Shown here: one piece after another, positions 24,845-33,235 of the stretch
Layout: each line of letters starts with the position of its first letter
Position numbering within the stretch: position 1 is the stretch's first letter
The notes under the pieces: generated by a model
The model's database searches: none
The model's input: the letters and a program-made list of their open reading frames with translations, nothing else
Told to the model about the DNA's origin: nothing
Assembly: GCA_016195095.1 (NCBI GenBank)
Contig: JACQAE010000021.1
Span: 1-34,455, forward strand
Source of the DNA: Pseudomonadota bacterium
GTDB lineage: Bacteria; Pseudomonadota; Alphaproteobacteria; Rhizobiales; Xanthobacteraceae
Reading direction: 5' to 3'
Length of the DNA stretch: 34,455 nucleotides
Position numbers and translations under genes: made by a program

Positions 24845-26428
24845 TCAGGCGGCGCTCGCGCGCTCCACGGCCACGTCGACTGTCCGGTGTTGCCGGAACG
24901 CCGCGATCACCAGCGGATTGGCGTCCGCTTGCGCCAAATGCGCGACCATACCCGCCATGTCGGCGGCGTTGCCCGTCAGCCGCTGGCCGAGGAGCGAATC
25001 GGGCAGCGCCGTCAACGTGCTGCCGGATTGGGCGCGCGCGATGATGGCTTGCAGGTCGCGCAAGTTGAAACGGTAGCCGCCGACACTGACCATGCCGACC
25101 GGGGGCCGCGTGACGGTGAGGATGCCGGTCGCTGCGTCGACGCGGCAGGCATAGCCGGTATCAACAAACCCGTCGGTTGCGACCTGAAGTCCGCCATTCG
25201 GCGCGCTCGCGCCGCCGATCGGAAACGCCGAGCGCGGCACCATGGGGCCGCGCAACGCCACCGTCCCGGCGGTGTTGCGGCGCACCTCGGCAACGCGCAC
25301 CGCCGCGTTCGTTCCGCGTCCGGCGACCACCGGCCCAAGCCCGATCGCCGCCGGCGCGCCGGTCGGTCCGCGCCGCGCCGCCAGTAGGGCGATTTCGCCG
25401 AATACCTGGACATCGACAAGGTCAATGCCGCGGTCGCGCCAGATTGGGCTTCCGGCGACACGTTCCGGCGCGCGCCACACCGCCAGTACGCTGGCAAGGC
25501 CGTGTCCGGCGCCGATCAAGCCGGCGTCGGCGAGGCGCGCCACGACGGAACCGGGAAGCACGACGGCGGCGCAGCGTTCCCCGACACGCTGCGCCTTGAA
25601 CATCGCGGCATCAAAGCGGTGTTGCAGCACCAGCGTTCCGCCGCTGATCAGCCAGGGAATGAGCGATACCGATATCGCGCCAAAAGACGCCATCGGCGGC
25701 GTCGAGAGGATCGACGCATCCTGGCCAAGGCCGCTTTCGAGCAGCACGGCGAGCCCGCCGGCCAGGAGTTCGCCGTGGTTGCGCGCCACCGGGACAAGTC
25801 CGCGCGTGTCAACGTCCCAGGTGATGACCGCGACATGCGCCGCCGCGTTACCGCGCCGCTCGAGCGGCGCGGCGCGTTCGGAACGACCGGCGAGGAACAA
25901 TTCGTCGAGCGGCATGACGCCGTCGGGAATATCGGCGCCGAAGCTCGCCACGTGCCGAATGGTGAACACGTCCGCGGCGGTCTGCATCGCCAGTTCGCAA
26001 TGATCGGTGCCGCCGACACGCGCACACACGATGATGGCGCGGGCGCTGACCTGTGTCAGGGCGGCGGCCAATTGCGCGCGGCGCCACAAGAGCGGCAGCG
26101 GCATGGCGATCATGCCGGCGCGCAGCACCGCGAGCAGCGTGAGCGCGCTCTCGACGGTGTTGGGCAATTGCAGGCCGACGATCGAGTCCGGCGCGAGATA
26201 TCGCCGCAGCCGCGTGGCGATCGCCGACACGATGCGGTCCGCCGCCGCATAGGTGAGCATGCGCGGCAGCCGCCCGATCAGCGCCGCCGTGTCCGGCGGA
26301 TCGATCAGGGCGGGCGCGTCCGGCCGGCGCACGCCGGCGCGGCGGAATAATTCGTCAAGCGTCGTGCGGTTGGCATCGTCGCCTGCGGCAAGTTCGGCTG
26401 GGCGTCCAAGGATCATGGCATCGCTCAT
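24845..26428 (-). CDS. Acyl-CoA synthetase-like protein (ANL superfamily) lacking the ATP-binding signature
   Basis: The 527-residue protein has the layout of an AMP-forming ligase: LDELFRRAGVRRPDAPALID near the start, VGLQLPNTVESALTLLAVLRAGMIAMPLPLLW (about 80-112), a large middle region, and FVDTGYACRVDAATG...GMVSVGGYRFNLRDLQAII near 430-465. The hallmark motifs are missing. The P-loop [ST]SGTTGxPKG is replaced by ITWDVDTRGLVPVARNHGE, the YGxTE segment reads VQVFGEIAL, and no Lys-containing PKTxxGKI end is present. It is probably inactive as an adenylating enzyme. I recall similar degenerate homologues in Bradyrhizobium, so it may be a conserved pseudoenzyme and not a decaying gene. The start ATG 26428 overlaps the upstream gene's stop (ATGA), indicating translational coupling to the peptide-binding protein. 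Confidence 0.75.
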   Translation of the reverse strand: MSDAMILGRPAELAAGDDANRTTLDELFRRAGVRRPDAPALIDPPDTAALIGRLPRMLTYAAADRIVSAIATRLRRYLAPDSIVGLQLPNTVESALTLLAVLRAGMIAMPLPLLWRRAQLAAALTQVSARAIIVCARVGGTDHCELAMQTAADVFTIRHVASFGADIPDGVMPLDELFLAGRSERAAPLERRGNAAAHVAVITWDVDTRGLVPVARNHGELLAGGLAVLLESGLGQDASILSTPPMASFGAISVSLIPWLISGGTLVLQHRFDAAMFKAQRVGERCAAVVLPGSVVARLADAGLIGAGHGLASVLAVWRAPERVAGSPIWRDRGIDLVDVQVFGEIALLAARRGPTGAPAAIGLGPVVAGRGTNAAVRVAEVRRNTAGTVALRGPMVPRSAFPIGGASAPNGGLQVATDGFVDTGYACRVDAATGILTVTRPPVGMVSVGGYRFNLRDLQAIIARAQSGSTLTALPDSLLGQRLTGNAADMAGMVAHLAQADANPLVIAAFRQHRTVDVAVERASAA

Positions 26429-28347
26429 GGCTGTTGTGGTTGGCGCCACCACGCTTCCGGCAAATAGCCCGAGAGCGAGGTTCGTGCGGGCCGGCCGATA
26501 CGCGCCCAGCGCGCGACCCACTGCGCGGGCAAGTGAAACAACGGCACGACATAGAACCCCGACAGCAGCACGCGATCGAGCGCGTGCACCGCCGCGACAA
26601 GGTCGGCGCGCGTGCGCGCCTTGAGGATGGCCTCGATCATGGCGTCGACGGCGTTGCTGCGCACGCCCATGTAGTTGCGCGTGCCCTGCGCCGCCGCCGC
26701 CGCCGAGCCCCAGTAGAACGCCTGTTCGTTGCCGGGCGATAGCGAGGCGTCCCAGGTGTTCTGGATGACGTCGAAATCATAGGTGAGGCGTCGGCGGTCA
26801 TATTGCACGGCGTCGACGATACGCACGCGCGCGGCGATTCCGGCGCGCTTGAGATTGTGCGAATAGGCGAGCGCCAGCCGCTCCTGGTCCTTGGTCGTGA
26901 CCAGGATCTCGAAAGCAAACGCGCGCCCGCTCGCGCGCTCGCGCAACACGGTATCGTGAAGCTCGAAGCCGGCCCCCTCGAGCAACACGAGCGCGCGGCG
27001 CAGAACGTCGCGGTCGCGGCCCGAGCCGTCGCTCACCTGTGGCGACCAGGTTCCCGCCATGATGTCGGTGCGCACGGCGTCGGGAAAGGGCGCGAGGAGC
27101 GCGCGCTCGCGCGTGTCCGCGGCCTTTCCATTGGCGGCAAGCTCGCTGTCGGCGAAGTAGCTCGCGCTGCGCCGGTAGAGGCCATGAAAGAGGTTGCGAT
27201 TGATCCATTCGAAGTCGAACAGGAGCGAAAGCGCCTCACGTACGCGAATATCGGAAAAGGCCGGCCGGCGAGTATTCAAGGCATAGGCGGTCATGCCTTT
27301 TGGCAGCCCGTTGGGCAGTGCCTCCTTGACGACGCGGCCATCGCGAAATGCCGGGAAATCATAGGCGGTCTGCCAGCGGCCGGGGTCATGTTCGGAACGA
27401 AAATCGTAAAGCCCCTTCTTGAACGCCTCGAAATGAGCGTTGGCGTCGCGGTAAAAATCAATGCGGATTTCATCAAAGTTCCACATCCCGCGATTGACCG
27501 CGCGGGCATTGCCCCAATAGGCCGGATTGCGTTTGAGGGTGAGGCTCTGCCCGGGGTCGACCGCGGCGACCACATAGGGACCGCTGCCGAGCGGGGCCGT
27601 GAAACTCGTCTTGTCGAACGTCTCGGGGTCGGTCGCGTGTTTGGCCAGCACCGGCATCAGGCCAAGGATCAATGGCAGCTCGCGGTCCTCGCTGCCCGAC
27701 AGATCGAAGCGCACCGCGTCCGCGCCGACGCGTTCGGCCTTGGCGACTTTGGAATAGTACGTGCGGTGATTGGGGCGCCCCTTGTCGCGCAGAAGTTGCC
27801 AGGAGAAGACGACGTCCTCGGGCGTGACGCGCCGGCCGTCGGAAAACGCCGCCGCCGGATCGAGCGTGAAGGTGACGAAGGAACGCGCCCGGTCGGTCTC
27901 GACCGAGCGCGCGATCAGCCCATAAAGCGTAAACGGTTCGTCATAGCCGCGCGTCATCAGGCTTTCGATGACATAGCCGCGGATGGACTGAACCGTCAGG
28001 CCGTGGACGATCAGGGGATTGAGGCTGTCAAAGGTGCCAAGCTGACCCTCGACCAGGCGCCCGCCACGTGGCGCGCGGGCGTTGACATAAGGAAAGGCCG
28101 TGAAATCCGCGGGTAGGGCAGGCTCGCCATGCATGGCAATGGCATGGGTCGGACCGGCAGCCTGCGCTGACCTTGGCGCCAGGCAGGCAACGGACATCGC
28201 GAAAGCCCCGGCAACGGCCCATGCCCTCGCGCGTCGGCGGCGCGGCGGGTTCGAAGGGGCGCGGGGGCGACCACGTTTGCGGGTGGCGTTCACGTGCAAG
28301 CTTGATTCGTCGCGAAATTGCGCGATCTTATAGCACAAGGCCGTCAT
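26425..28347 (-). CDS. ABC transporter substrate-binding protein, family 5 (YejA/oligopeptide type)
   Basis: The product is a periplasmic solute-binding protein of about 620-640 residues. A long basic N-region leads to a signal peptide core (WAVAGAFAMSVACLA, likely cut after AQA). Family 5 strings follow: GTFDSLNPLIVHG, FTLDPAAAFSDGRRVTPEDVVFSWQLLRDKGRP, PLGSGPYVV, LTLKRNPAYWG, DIRVREALSLLFDFEWINRNLFHGLYRR and VIQNTWDASLSPGNEQAFYWGS. These match the YejA/peptide-binding branch. Two starts are possible, ATG 28347 or GTG 28293; neither has a clear ribosome-binding site and a TATAAG hexamer lies just after the first. No permease or ATPase genes adjoin it, so it must pair with a transporter elsewhere or act on its own. 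Its stop overlaps the start of the ligase-like gene. Confidence 0.85.
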   Translation of the reverse strand: MTALCYKIAQFRDESSLHVNATRKRGRPRAPSNPPRRRRARAWAVAGAFAMSVACLAPRSAQAAGPTHAIAMHGEPALPADFTAFPYVNARAPRGGRLVEGQLGTFDSLNPLIVHGLTVQSIRGYVIESLMTRGYDEPFTLYGLIARSVETDRARSFVTFTLDPAAAFSDGRRVTPEDVVFSWQLLRDKGRPNHRTYYSKVAKAERVGADAVRFDLSGSEDRELPLILGLMPVLAKHATDPETFDKTSFTAPLGSGPYVVAAVDPGQSLTLKRNPAYWGNARAVNRGMWNFDEIRIDFYRDANAHFEAFKKGLYDFRSEHDPGRWQTAYDFPAFRDGRVVKEALPNGLPKGMTAYALNTRRPAFSDIRVREALSLLFDFEWINRNLFHGLYRRSASYFADSELAANGKAADTRERALLAPFPDAVRTDIMAGTWSPQVSDGSGRDRDVLRRALVLLEGAGFELHDTVLRERASGRAFAFEILVTTKDQERLALAYSHNLKRAGIAARVRIVDAVQYDRRRLTYDFDVIQNTWDASLSPGNEQAFYWGSAAAAAQGTRNYMGVRSNAVDAMIEAILKARTRADLVAAVHALDRVLLSGFYVVPLFHLPAQWVARWARIGRPARTSLSGYLPEAWWRQPQQP

Positions 28348-28567
28348 TGCGGCCGCGCCAGTGCGCCAATAAGCGGCGGCTCGCGGTGTCGGATGGCTTT
28401 ATCGGTAGCGCAAATTGCGTTATGCAGGCGCGCTGCCGCGTCACGCTCCTGCCGCATTTGCCGCCGAGAGAGCCTGCAAATGGGGCGAATTGGCTGGAGC
28501 CGGGCCAAAGGCGTTGGCGCGAAAAGCCGTGCTGGCGCGAGAAATTAAAATAGAGGACAACGTACTC

Positions 28568-29329
28568 ATGGACCGTCGGATCATGCACGCCCGCGCCGCG
28601 ACAATGCGCAACGCTGTGTTGGCGACCGTGGCAGGCGCGCTCGTGTGGTCGGGCATGGACGCGTCGGCGCTGGCGCAGCAGCCCCAACCCCAGCAGCGGC
28701 CGGCGCCTCGCGCCAAGCCGGCGCAGGCGCAGCAACGCCCCGCCCAGCCCCCGGCGGCGGCGCCGGCGGCGGCGGCGGATCAACCGCAGCTCATCTATTC
28801 GCCATGGACGAAATTCTGCCTCAAGGGCAAGGAGGCCAACGCCAAGCAGGTGTGCTTCACCGGCAAGGATGGCCGTATTGAATCCGGCATGCCGGTTGTG
28901 GCGGCGGTGCTCATTGAGCCGGAAGGCGACCCCAAGAAGGTGATGCGGGTGACGCTACCGCTGGGGATGCAATTGGCGCATGGAACGCGCGTGCTGATCG
29001 ACCAAGGACAGCCGGCCAACGGACCCTATGTGATCTGTTTCACCAATGGCTGCATGGCAGACTACGAAGTGCCCGCCGACATGGTCACGCGGCTCAAGAA
29101 GGGGCAATCGCTGATCATCCAGGCGATCAACGCCACCGGCCAGCCGATCAGCCTGCCGCTGCCCTTGGCGGAATTCGCCAAGGCCTATGACGGTCCGCCG
29201 ACGGACCCCAAGGAGTTCGAGGCGCAGCAGAAAAAATTGCAGGACGAACTGCAAAAGCGCGCCGAGGAAGCGCGCAAGACTCTGGAATCGCAGCAGGCGC
29301 AGCCGCAGACGCCAAACAAGACGCAATAG
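28568..29329 (+). CDS. IalB (invasion-associated locus B) family periplasmic protein
   Basis: The 253-residue protein starts at ATG 28568 with GAGGA about ten bases upstream. An N-terminal signal peptide (NAVLATVAGALVWSGMDASALA) is followed by a Gln/Pro/Ala-rich linker (about 40-75). The IalB domain has WTKFCLKG..A.AKQVCFTGKDGRIESG, VLIEPEGDPKKVMRVTLPLGMQL, GTRVLIDQGQP, ICFTNGCMADYEVPADMV and LIIQAINATGQPISLPLPLAEFAKAYDGPP. Four cysteines sit in the family positions. A charged Gln/Lys/Glu helix ends it. In Bartonella IalB aids erythrocyte entry, but the family is widespread in free-living Rhizobiales, where its role is unclear. The gene is divergent from the substrate-binding protein gene. 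Confidence 0.88.
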   Translation: MDRRIMHARAATMRNAVLATVAGALVWSGMDASALAQQPQPQQRPAPRAKPAQAQQRPAQPPAAAPAAAADQPQLIYSPWTKFCLKGKEANAKQVCFTGKDGRIESGMPVVAAVLIEPEGDPKKVMRVTLPLGMQLAHGTRVLIDQGQPANGPYVICFTNGCMADYEVPADMVTRLKKGQSLIIQAINATGQPISLPLPLAEFAKAYDGPPTDPKEFEAQQKKLQDELQKRAEEARKTLESQQAQPQTPNKTQ

Positions 29330-29508
29330 TTGCGCGGTGCGCGCGCGGCGCCGGCATCGACCCGTTCGCGCGCGCCGGCACGCATTGGCGAGAGCCCTAT
29401 CGCTTCAGGTTGAGTCGTACGATTGCTGTAACCCATTGTTCGCGCATGTTTTATGCGAAAAATGGTTTTTGCTTTTCAGTGGTCATCCGCTCATGCGCGA
29501 AGTAAAAA
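29330..29508. other. 179-bp gap between convergent ialB and hspQ, with an AT-rich end and a small hairpin
   Basis: The last 80 bases are much richer in A/T than the surroundings. CGCAT/ATGCG with a five-base loop (29443-29457) is followed by AAAAATGGTTTTT on the top strand. It could be a weak terminator for ialB. A GC-rich pair of GCCGGC blocks lies nearer the ialB stop. I see no coding frame. Confidence 0.4.
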
Positions 29509-29841
29509 TCAATTGATGACGCTATTGCGCAGCCGGTAGCCGCCGTCCTTGCCGCGCTCGAATATCTCGGCGATCTGCGGGTGGCGAACGGGCTCGCGCG
29601 ACGTGTCCGGCAGCAGATTTTGCTCGGAGACATAAGCGACGTATTCGGTCTCCGCGTTCTCCGCCAATAGGTGATAAAACGGTTGATCCTTGCGCGGCCG
29701 GATATCGGCGGGAATTGATTGGTACCAATCTTCGGTATTGTTGAACTCGGGATCGACATCGAATACCACGCCGCGAAACGAATAGACGCGGTGTTTCACA
29801 ACTTGGCCCAGCGTATACTTTGCCATCTTGGTCTTGTGCAT
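29509..29841 (-). CDS. hspQ: HspQ, heat shock protein / hemimethylated-DNA-binding family (YccV)
   Basis: The approximately 110-residue protein has the family strings YTLGQVVKHRVYSFRGVVFDVDPEFNNTEDWY, RPRKDQPFYHLLAENAETEYVAYVSEQNLLPD and EPVRHPQIAEIFER, which span the single YccV/HspQ domain. In E. coli HspQ is a heat-shock protein that binds the DnaA508 variant and enhances Lon activity toward some substrates. Three in-frame ATGs (29850, 29841, 29826) lie close together and none has a clear ribosome-binding site; 29841 gives the usual length, but the choice is uncertain by up to 8 residues. It lies 59 bases downstream of the lyase gene on the same strand. No heat-shock promoter could be identified with confidence. 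Confidence 0.88.
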   Translation of the reverse strand: MHKTKMAKYTLGQVVKHRVYSFRGVVFDVDPEFNNTEDWYQSIPADIRPRKDQPFYHLLAENAETEYVAYVSEQNLLPDTSREPVRHPQIAEIFERGKDGGYRLRNSVIN

Positions 29842-29900
29842 GATGGTCATCTGCTTGCGATTTACAATTGACCTTGTTTGGCCGACCCCCGCGATCAATA

Positions 29901-30986
29901 TCAGAGCTGGTAGCGTGGCGCCATATCCCCGTCCCGCGCGGCCACAAGGCGGGCAAGATCGACGATCACCTTGGCCTGTTTCCAGGTGGCGTCATCCTGC
30001 ATCTTGCCGTCGATCATGACGGCGCCCCCGCCGTCGGGCATGGCGTCGAGAATGCGCTTGGCGAAGGTCACCTCGGCGGGGTCGGGTGAAAATACACGTT
30101 TTGCGATATCGATCTGCGATGGATGCAATGTCCAGGCACCGGCGCATCCCATCAGGAACGCGTTGCGGAACTGCGCCTCGCAGGCTTGCGGGTCGGCGAA
30201 ATCGCCAAACGGGCCGTAAAACGGCTTGATGCCGGCGGCGGCGCAGGCGTCGACCATACGCGCGATCGTATAATGCCATAGATCCTGTTGAAAACTGGCG
30301 CGCGTGTCCGCGCGCGGCGCGCCCTTGGCGTCGCCGGCGGCAGCGCCAAGGGTAGCGCCGTGAGCATCGCCAAGAACCCGGTAGCCGGGATGGCCGCCGC
30401 CGACGCGCGTCGTCTTCATGGCGCGCGAGGCCGCGAGGTCGGCGGGACCAAGGCTCAAACCGTGCATGCGCGGCGACGACGCGGCGATCGCCTCTACGTT
30501 GCGCATCCCCTCCGCGGTTTCGAGAATTGCGTGTATGCGGATCGGCTTGCGCAGGCCGTGCTTGCCTTCAAGCTGCGCTAAGAGCTGGTCGAGATAGTGG
30601 ATGTCCCAGTCGCCCTCGACTTTCGGCAACATGATGCAGTCGAGCCTGTCGCCGACCGCGCCGACGATGGCGAGGATGTCATCGAGCGCCCACGGTGAAT
30701 CAAGCGCGTTGACGCGCGTCCACAGGCCGGTCGCTTTGAAATCATTGGCGCGCGCCATGGTGATGAAGCCCGCGCGCGCCGCCTCCTTAGCCTCGGCCGG
30801 CACCGCGTCTTCCAGATTGCCGAGCACGACATCGACGGTGCCAATGAGGCCGGCCACCTTTTCCCGCATTTTTTCCACATGGGGTGGCACGAAATGGATC
30901 ATGCGCTCGAGCGCGACCTCGGGTTCGCGCGCGGGCGCGGGAGCGCCGATGGCGAGCGGCCGGTAAAAATTGCGTGGCTGTTTCAT
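29901..30986 (-). CDS. Malyl-CoA / beta-methylmalyl-CoA lyase family (HpcH/HpaI, CitE-like)
   Basis: The 361-residue TIM-barrel lyase is of the CitE/Mcl group, which splits 3-hydroxyacyl-CoAs such as malyl-CoA, beta-methylmalyl-CoA or citramalyl-CoA into acetyl- or propionyl-CoA plus glyoxylate or pyruvate. Signatures are [19 protein letters not shown] (about residues 53-71), [11 protein letters not shown], the Mg2+ Glu in [13 protein letters not shown] (about E156), the second ligand in [11 protein letters not shown] (about D183), [11 protein letters not shown] and [24 protein letters not shown] before ATG 30986 fixes the start. Relative to Mcl as I remember it, the loop after [17 protein letters not shown] carries an Ala/Gly-rich insertion that contains an inverted repeat. 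It is divergent from the AEC carrier and CaiB-type genes, which suggests a shared pathway. The substrate is undetermined. Confidence 0.87.
   Translation of the reverse strand: MKQPRNFYRPLAIGAPAPAREPEVALERMIHFVPPHVEKMREKVAGLIGTVDVVLGNLEDAVPAEAKEAARAGFITMARANDFKATGLWTRVNALDSPWALDDILAIVGAVGDRLDCIMLPKVEGDWDIHYLDQLLAQLEGKHGLRKPIRIHAILETAEGMRNVEAIAASSPRMHGLSLGPADLAASRAMKTTRVGGGHPGYRVLGDAHGATLGAAAGDAKGAPRADTRASFQQDLWHYTIARMVDACAAAGIKPFYGPFGDFADPQACEAQFRNAFLMGCAGAWTLHPSQIDIAKRVFSPDPAEVTFAKRILDAMPDGGGAVMIDGKMQDDATWKQAKVIVDLARLVAARDGDMAPRYQL
30322..30352. repeat. Inverted repeat inside the lyase gene
   Basis: CCCTTGGCG (30322-30330) and CGCCAAGGG (30344-30352) are perfect 9-bp inverted arms around a 13-base loop. 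They encode the Ala/Gly-rich surface loop ([11 protein letters not shown]) of the lyase. It may be an inserted palindromic unit or a chance product of biased codon use. Confidence 0.6.
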
Positions 30987-31136
30987 GGGGCTGGCTTCCT
31001 GGCCTGTCGAGGGTCCTCGGCGCGGCGCGCGGTTCGCGCGCGCGGTCGCCACGCGCGCGAGCGCAATATGTTACGCTGCGCCATCGGCCGCGCGGCACGT
31101 GCGCGACCGGCGGCAGGTTTGGCGAAATCCGTGACC

Positions 31137-32096
31137 ATGCTCGACATTCTCAACCTGGCGCTGCCGTTCTTCGGATTGATTTTTCTCGGGCTTGCCGCCG
31201 GCAAGATCAAGCGGATCGACGACAGCGGCTTGCGATGGATGAATTTCTTCATCTTGTACATCGCCTTGCCGGCGCTGTTCTACCGCATATTGGCGCGCAC
31301 CCCGCTCGATGAATTGCGCCAGTATGGGTTTATCGGCGCCACCACATTGGCGACCTATTCGGCGTTTGCCCTCGCTTTCTCCTTCGCGACCATCATCCGC
31401 GACGGCCGCCTCGACGAATCCGCGATCGCCGGGCTGGCCGGGGGATATGGCAATATCGGCTACATGGGACCCGGTATCGCGCTTGCCGCCCTTGGGGAGG
31501 CGGCGGCGGCGCCGGTGGCATTGATTTTCTGCTTCGACACGCTGCTCTTGTTTTCCATGGTACCGCTGCTGATGGCCTTGGCGGCGCCGCAACGGCGCAA
31601 ATTCGGCACGGTGGCGCTTGGCGTCGCGCGTCAGATCCTGCTGCATCCGTTGGTCATTGCAAGCGCGCTGGGCATTGCCAGCGCCGCGCTGCGCCTCGAA
31701 CTGCCGGTGGCGCTCGATCGCTCGCTGCGCCTGCTCGAGGCGGCGGCGGCGCCGAGCGCCTTATTCACGCTCGGGGTGACCGTTGCATTGCGGCGCGTCG
31801 ACAGCCTGGCCTGGGAAGTCCCGCTCATGGTGGTCATCAAGCTTGTGCTCCACCCGCTGCTGGCGCTGCTGTTCCTTCACCTGCTCGGTCCCTTCGACGC
31901 GGCCTGGGTCAACGCGGCGGTTCTGATGGCGTCGCTGCCGCCGGCGCTCAACGTCTTCGTCTTCGCGCGCCAATATGACGTCTGGGTCGCGCAGGCCTCG
32001 TCCGCCGTTCTGGTCGGCACGGCGGCGTCGATCGTCACGCTGACGACAATCATGTGGCTGGTGCGGGCCGGATACGTGGCTAACCTTGCAAATTGA
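31137..32096 (+). CDS. AEC (auxin efflux carrier) family permease
   Basis: The 319-residue integral membrane protein has about ten hydrophobic helices. The family pattern is clear: ILNLALPFFGLIFLGLAAGKIKRID at the N-terminus, FFILYIALPALFYRILA, GLAGGYGNIGYMGPGIALAALG in the middle, KLVLHPLLALLFLHLL, and LPPALNVFVFARQYDV near the end. AEC members such as MdcF and MleP-type proteins move malonate, malate or other carboxylates, which fits the neighbouring CoA-ester enzymes; the actual substrate and direction are inferred. ATG 31137 is chosen because the upstream extension is arginine-rich; an in-frame GTG at 31131 is possible. The stop is 11 bases before the CaiB-type start, so they form an operon. 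Confidence 0.88.
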   Translation: MLDILNLALPFFGLIFLGLAAGKIKRIDDSGLRWMNFFILYIALPALFYRILARTPLDELRQYGFIGATTLATYSAFALAFSFATIIRDGRLDESAIAGLAGGYGNIGYMGPGIALAALGEAAAAPVALIFCFDTLLLFSMVPLLMALAAPQRRKFGTVALGVARQILLHPLVIASALGIASAALRLELPVALDRSLRLLEAAAAPSALFTLGVTVALRRVDSLAWEVPLMVVIKLVLHPLLALLFLHLLGPFDAAWVNAAVLMASLPPALNVFVFARQYDVWVAQASSAVLVGTAASIVTLTTIMWLVRAGYVANLAN

Positions 32097-32107
32097 CCGG
32101 AGACGCC

Positions 32108-33226
32108 ATGGCACAGCCGCTCGACGGCATTCGCGTCATCGATTTCACGACGCTGCTGCCGGGACCGCTGGCGACGCTGATCCTCGCGGAAGCGGGCGCG
32201 CAGGTGACCAAGATCGAGCGTCCCGGCGGCGAGGACATGCGCCGCTATGCGCCGCGATTTTCCGATAGCGGCGCGGCCTTCGCCATGCTCAACCGCGGCA
32301 AGGCAAGCCTCGTCGTCGATCTCAAGGACACGGCCGCGCTCGCACCATTGCTTGAGCGGATTGCCAAAGCCGACGTGCTCGTCGAGCAGTTCCGCCCCGG
32401 CGTCATGCGCCGGCTCGGCCTCGACCATGCGACGCTCACCGCGATCAATCCGCGCCTCGTCTATTGCTCGATTTCCGGCTATGGGCAGACTGGGCGGCGG
32501 CGCGCGGAGGCCGGCCATGATCTCAACTATATCGGGGCCGCCGGCCTGCTTTCGCTACAGCCGGGGCCGCTCGACCGTCCGGTCGTTCCCCCCGCCCTCG
32601 TCGCCGATATCGGCGGCGGGGCATTCGCGCCGGTCATCAACATCTTGCTGGCGCTGCGCCAGCGCGACGCCAGCGGGCGCGGCGCCTATCTCGATATCGC
32701 CATGAGCGAGGGCGTGTTCACCTTTGCCTGGCTGGCGCTGGCCACGGGGTTCGCGGCGGGCCGCTTTCCGCGCGCGGGGGAAATGCTGCTGACCGGCGGC
32801 TCGCCGCGTTACAATTTATACCCGACAAGCGACGGCCGGCTCGTGGCCTGTGCCGCGCTCGAGCAGAAATTCTGGGCGGCGTTCTGCGACGTCATAGCGC
32901 TGGAGCCGGGGCTGCGCGCCGACGGCGCCGACCGGCAGGCGGCTATTGCCGCGGTCGCGGCGATCATCGTGCGGCAGCCCGCTGATTATTGGCGCGCGCG
33001 TTTTGCCGCCGCCGATTGCTGCGCGACCATCGTGGCGTCGATCGAGGAGGCCGTGCGCGACCCGCATTTCGCCGAGCGCGGTCTTTGGGACCATTATATC
33101 GCCGGCGCGCAAGGCGCGCGCATGCCGGCATTGCCGGTACCCGTGGCGCACAATTTTCGCGAGCCGGCGGGCACCGCCAAGGCGGCGCCTGCCTTGGACG
33201 ACGCCTCCGCCATGCGCAACGGCTAG
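32108..33226 (+). CDS. CaiB/BaiF family CoA-transferase or alpha-methylacyl-CoA racemase-like enzyme
   Basis: The 372-residue enzyme has the class III fold strings LDGIRVIDFTTLLPGPLATL, LAEAGAQVTKIERPGGED, LNRGKASLVVDLK, VLVEQFRPGVMRRLGLD and YCSISGYGQTG. GHDLNYIGAAGLLSL and PPALVADIGGGAFAP follow. The His of GHD (about H137) and the Asp of VADIGGG (about D167) are 30 residues apart, like the His126/Asp156 pair of Mycobacterium alpha-methylacyl-CoA racemase. The protein may therefore epimerise an acyl-CoA instead of transferring CoA. GGAG five bases before ATG 32108 supports the start. It is cotranscribed with the AEC carrier and divergent from the malyl-CoA-lyase-like gene. Its stop is nine bases from that of the convergent permease. 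Confidence 0.87.
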   Translation: MAQPLDGIRVIDFTTLLPGPLATLILAEAGAQVTKIERPGGEDMRRYAPRFSDSGAAFAMLNRGKASLVVDLKDTAALAPLLERIAKADVLVEQFRPGVMRRLGLDHATLTAINPRLVYCSISGYGQTGRRRAEAGHDLNYIGAAGLLSLQPGPLDRPVVPPALVADIGGGAFAPVINILLALRQRDASGRGAYLDIAMSEGVFTFAWLALATGFAAGRFPRAGEMLLTGGSPRYNLYPTSDGRLVACAALEQKFWAAFCDVIALEPGLRADGADRQAAIAAVAAIIVRQPADYWRARFAAADCCATIVASIEEAVRDPHFAERGLWDHYIAGAQGARMPALPVPVAHNFREPAGTAKAAPALDDASAMRNG

Positions 33227-33235
33227 GGGAGGCGC

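Noticed and set aside
26803-28116. A 437-codon open frame on the forward strand opposite the substrate-binding protein gene
   Set aside because: The reverse-strand product has a signal peptide and clear family 5 motifs; the forward frame shows none.
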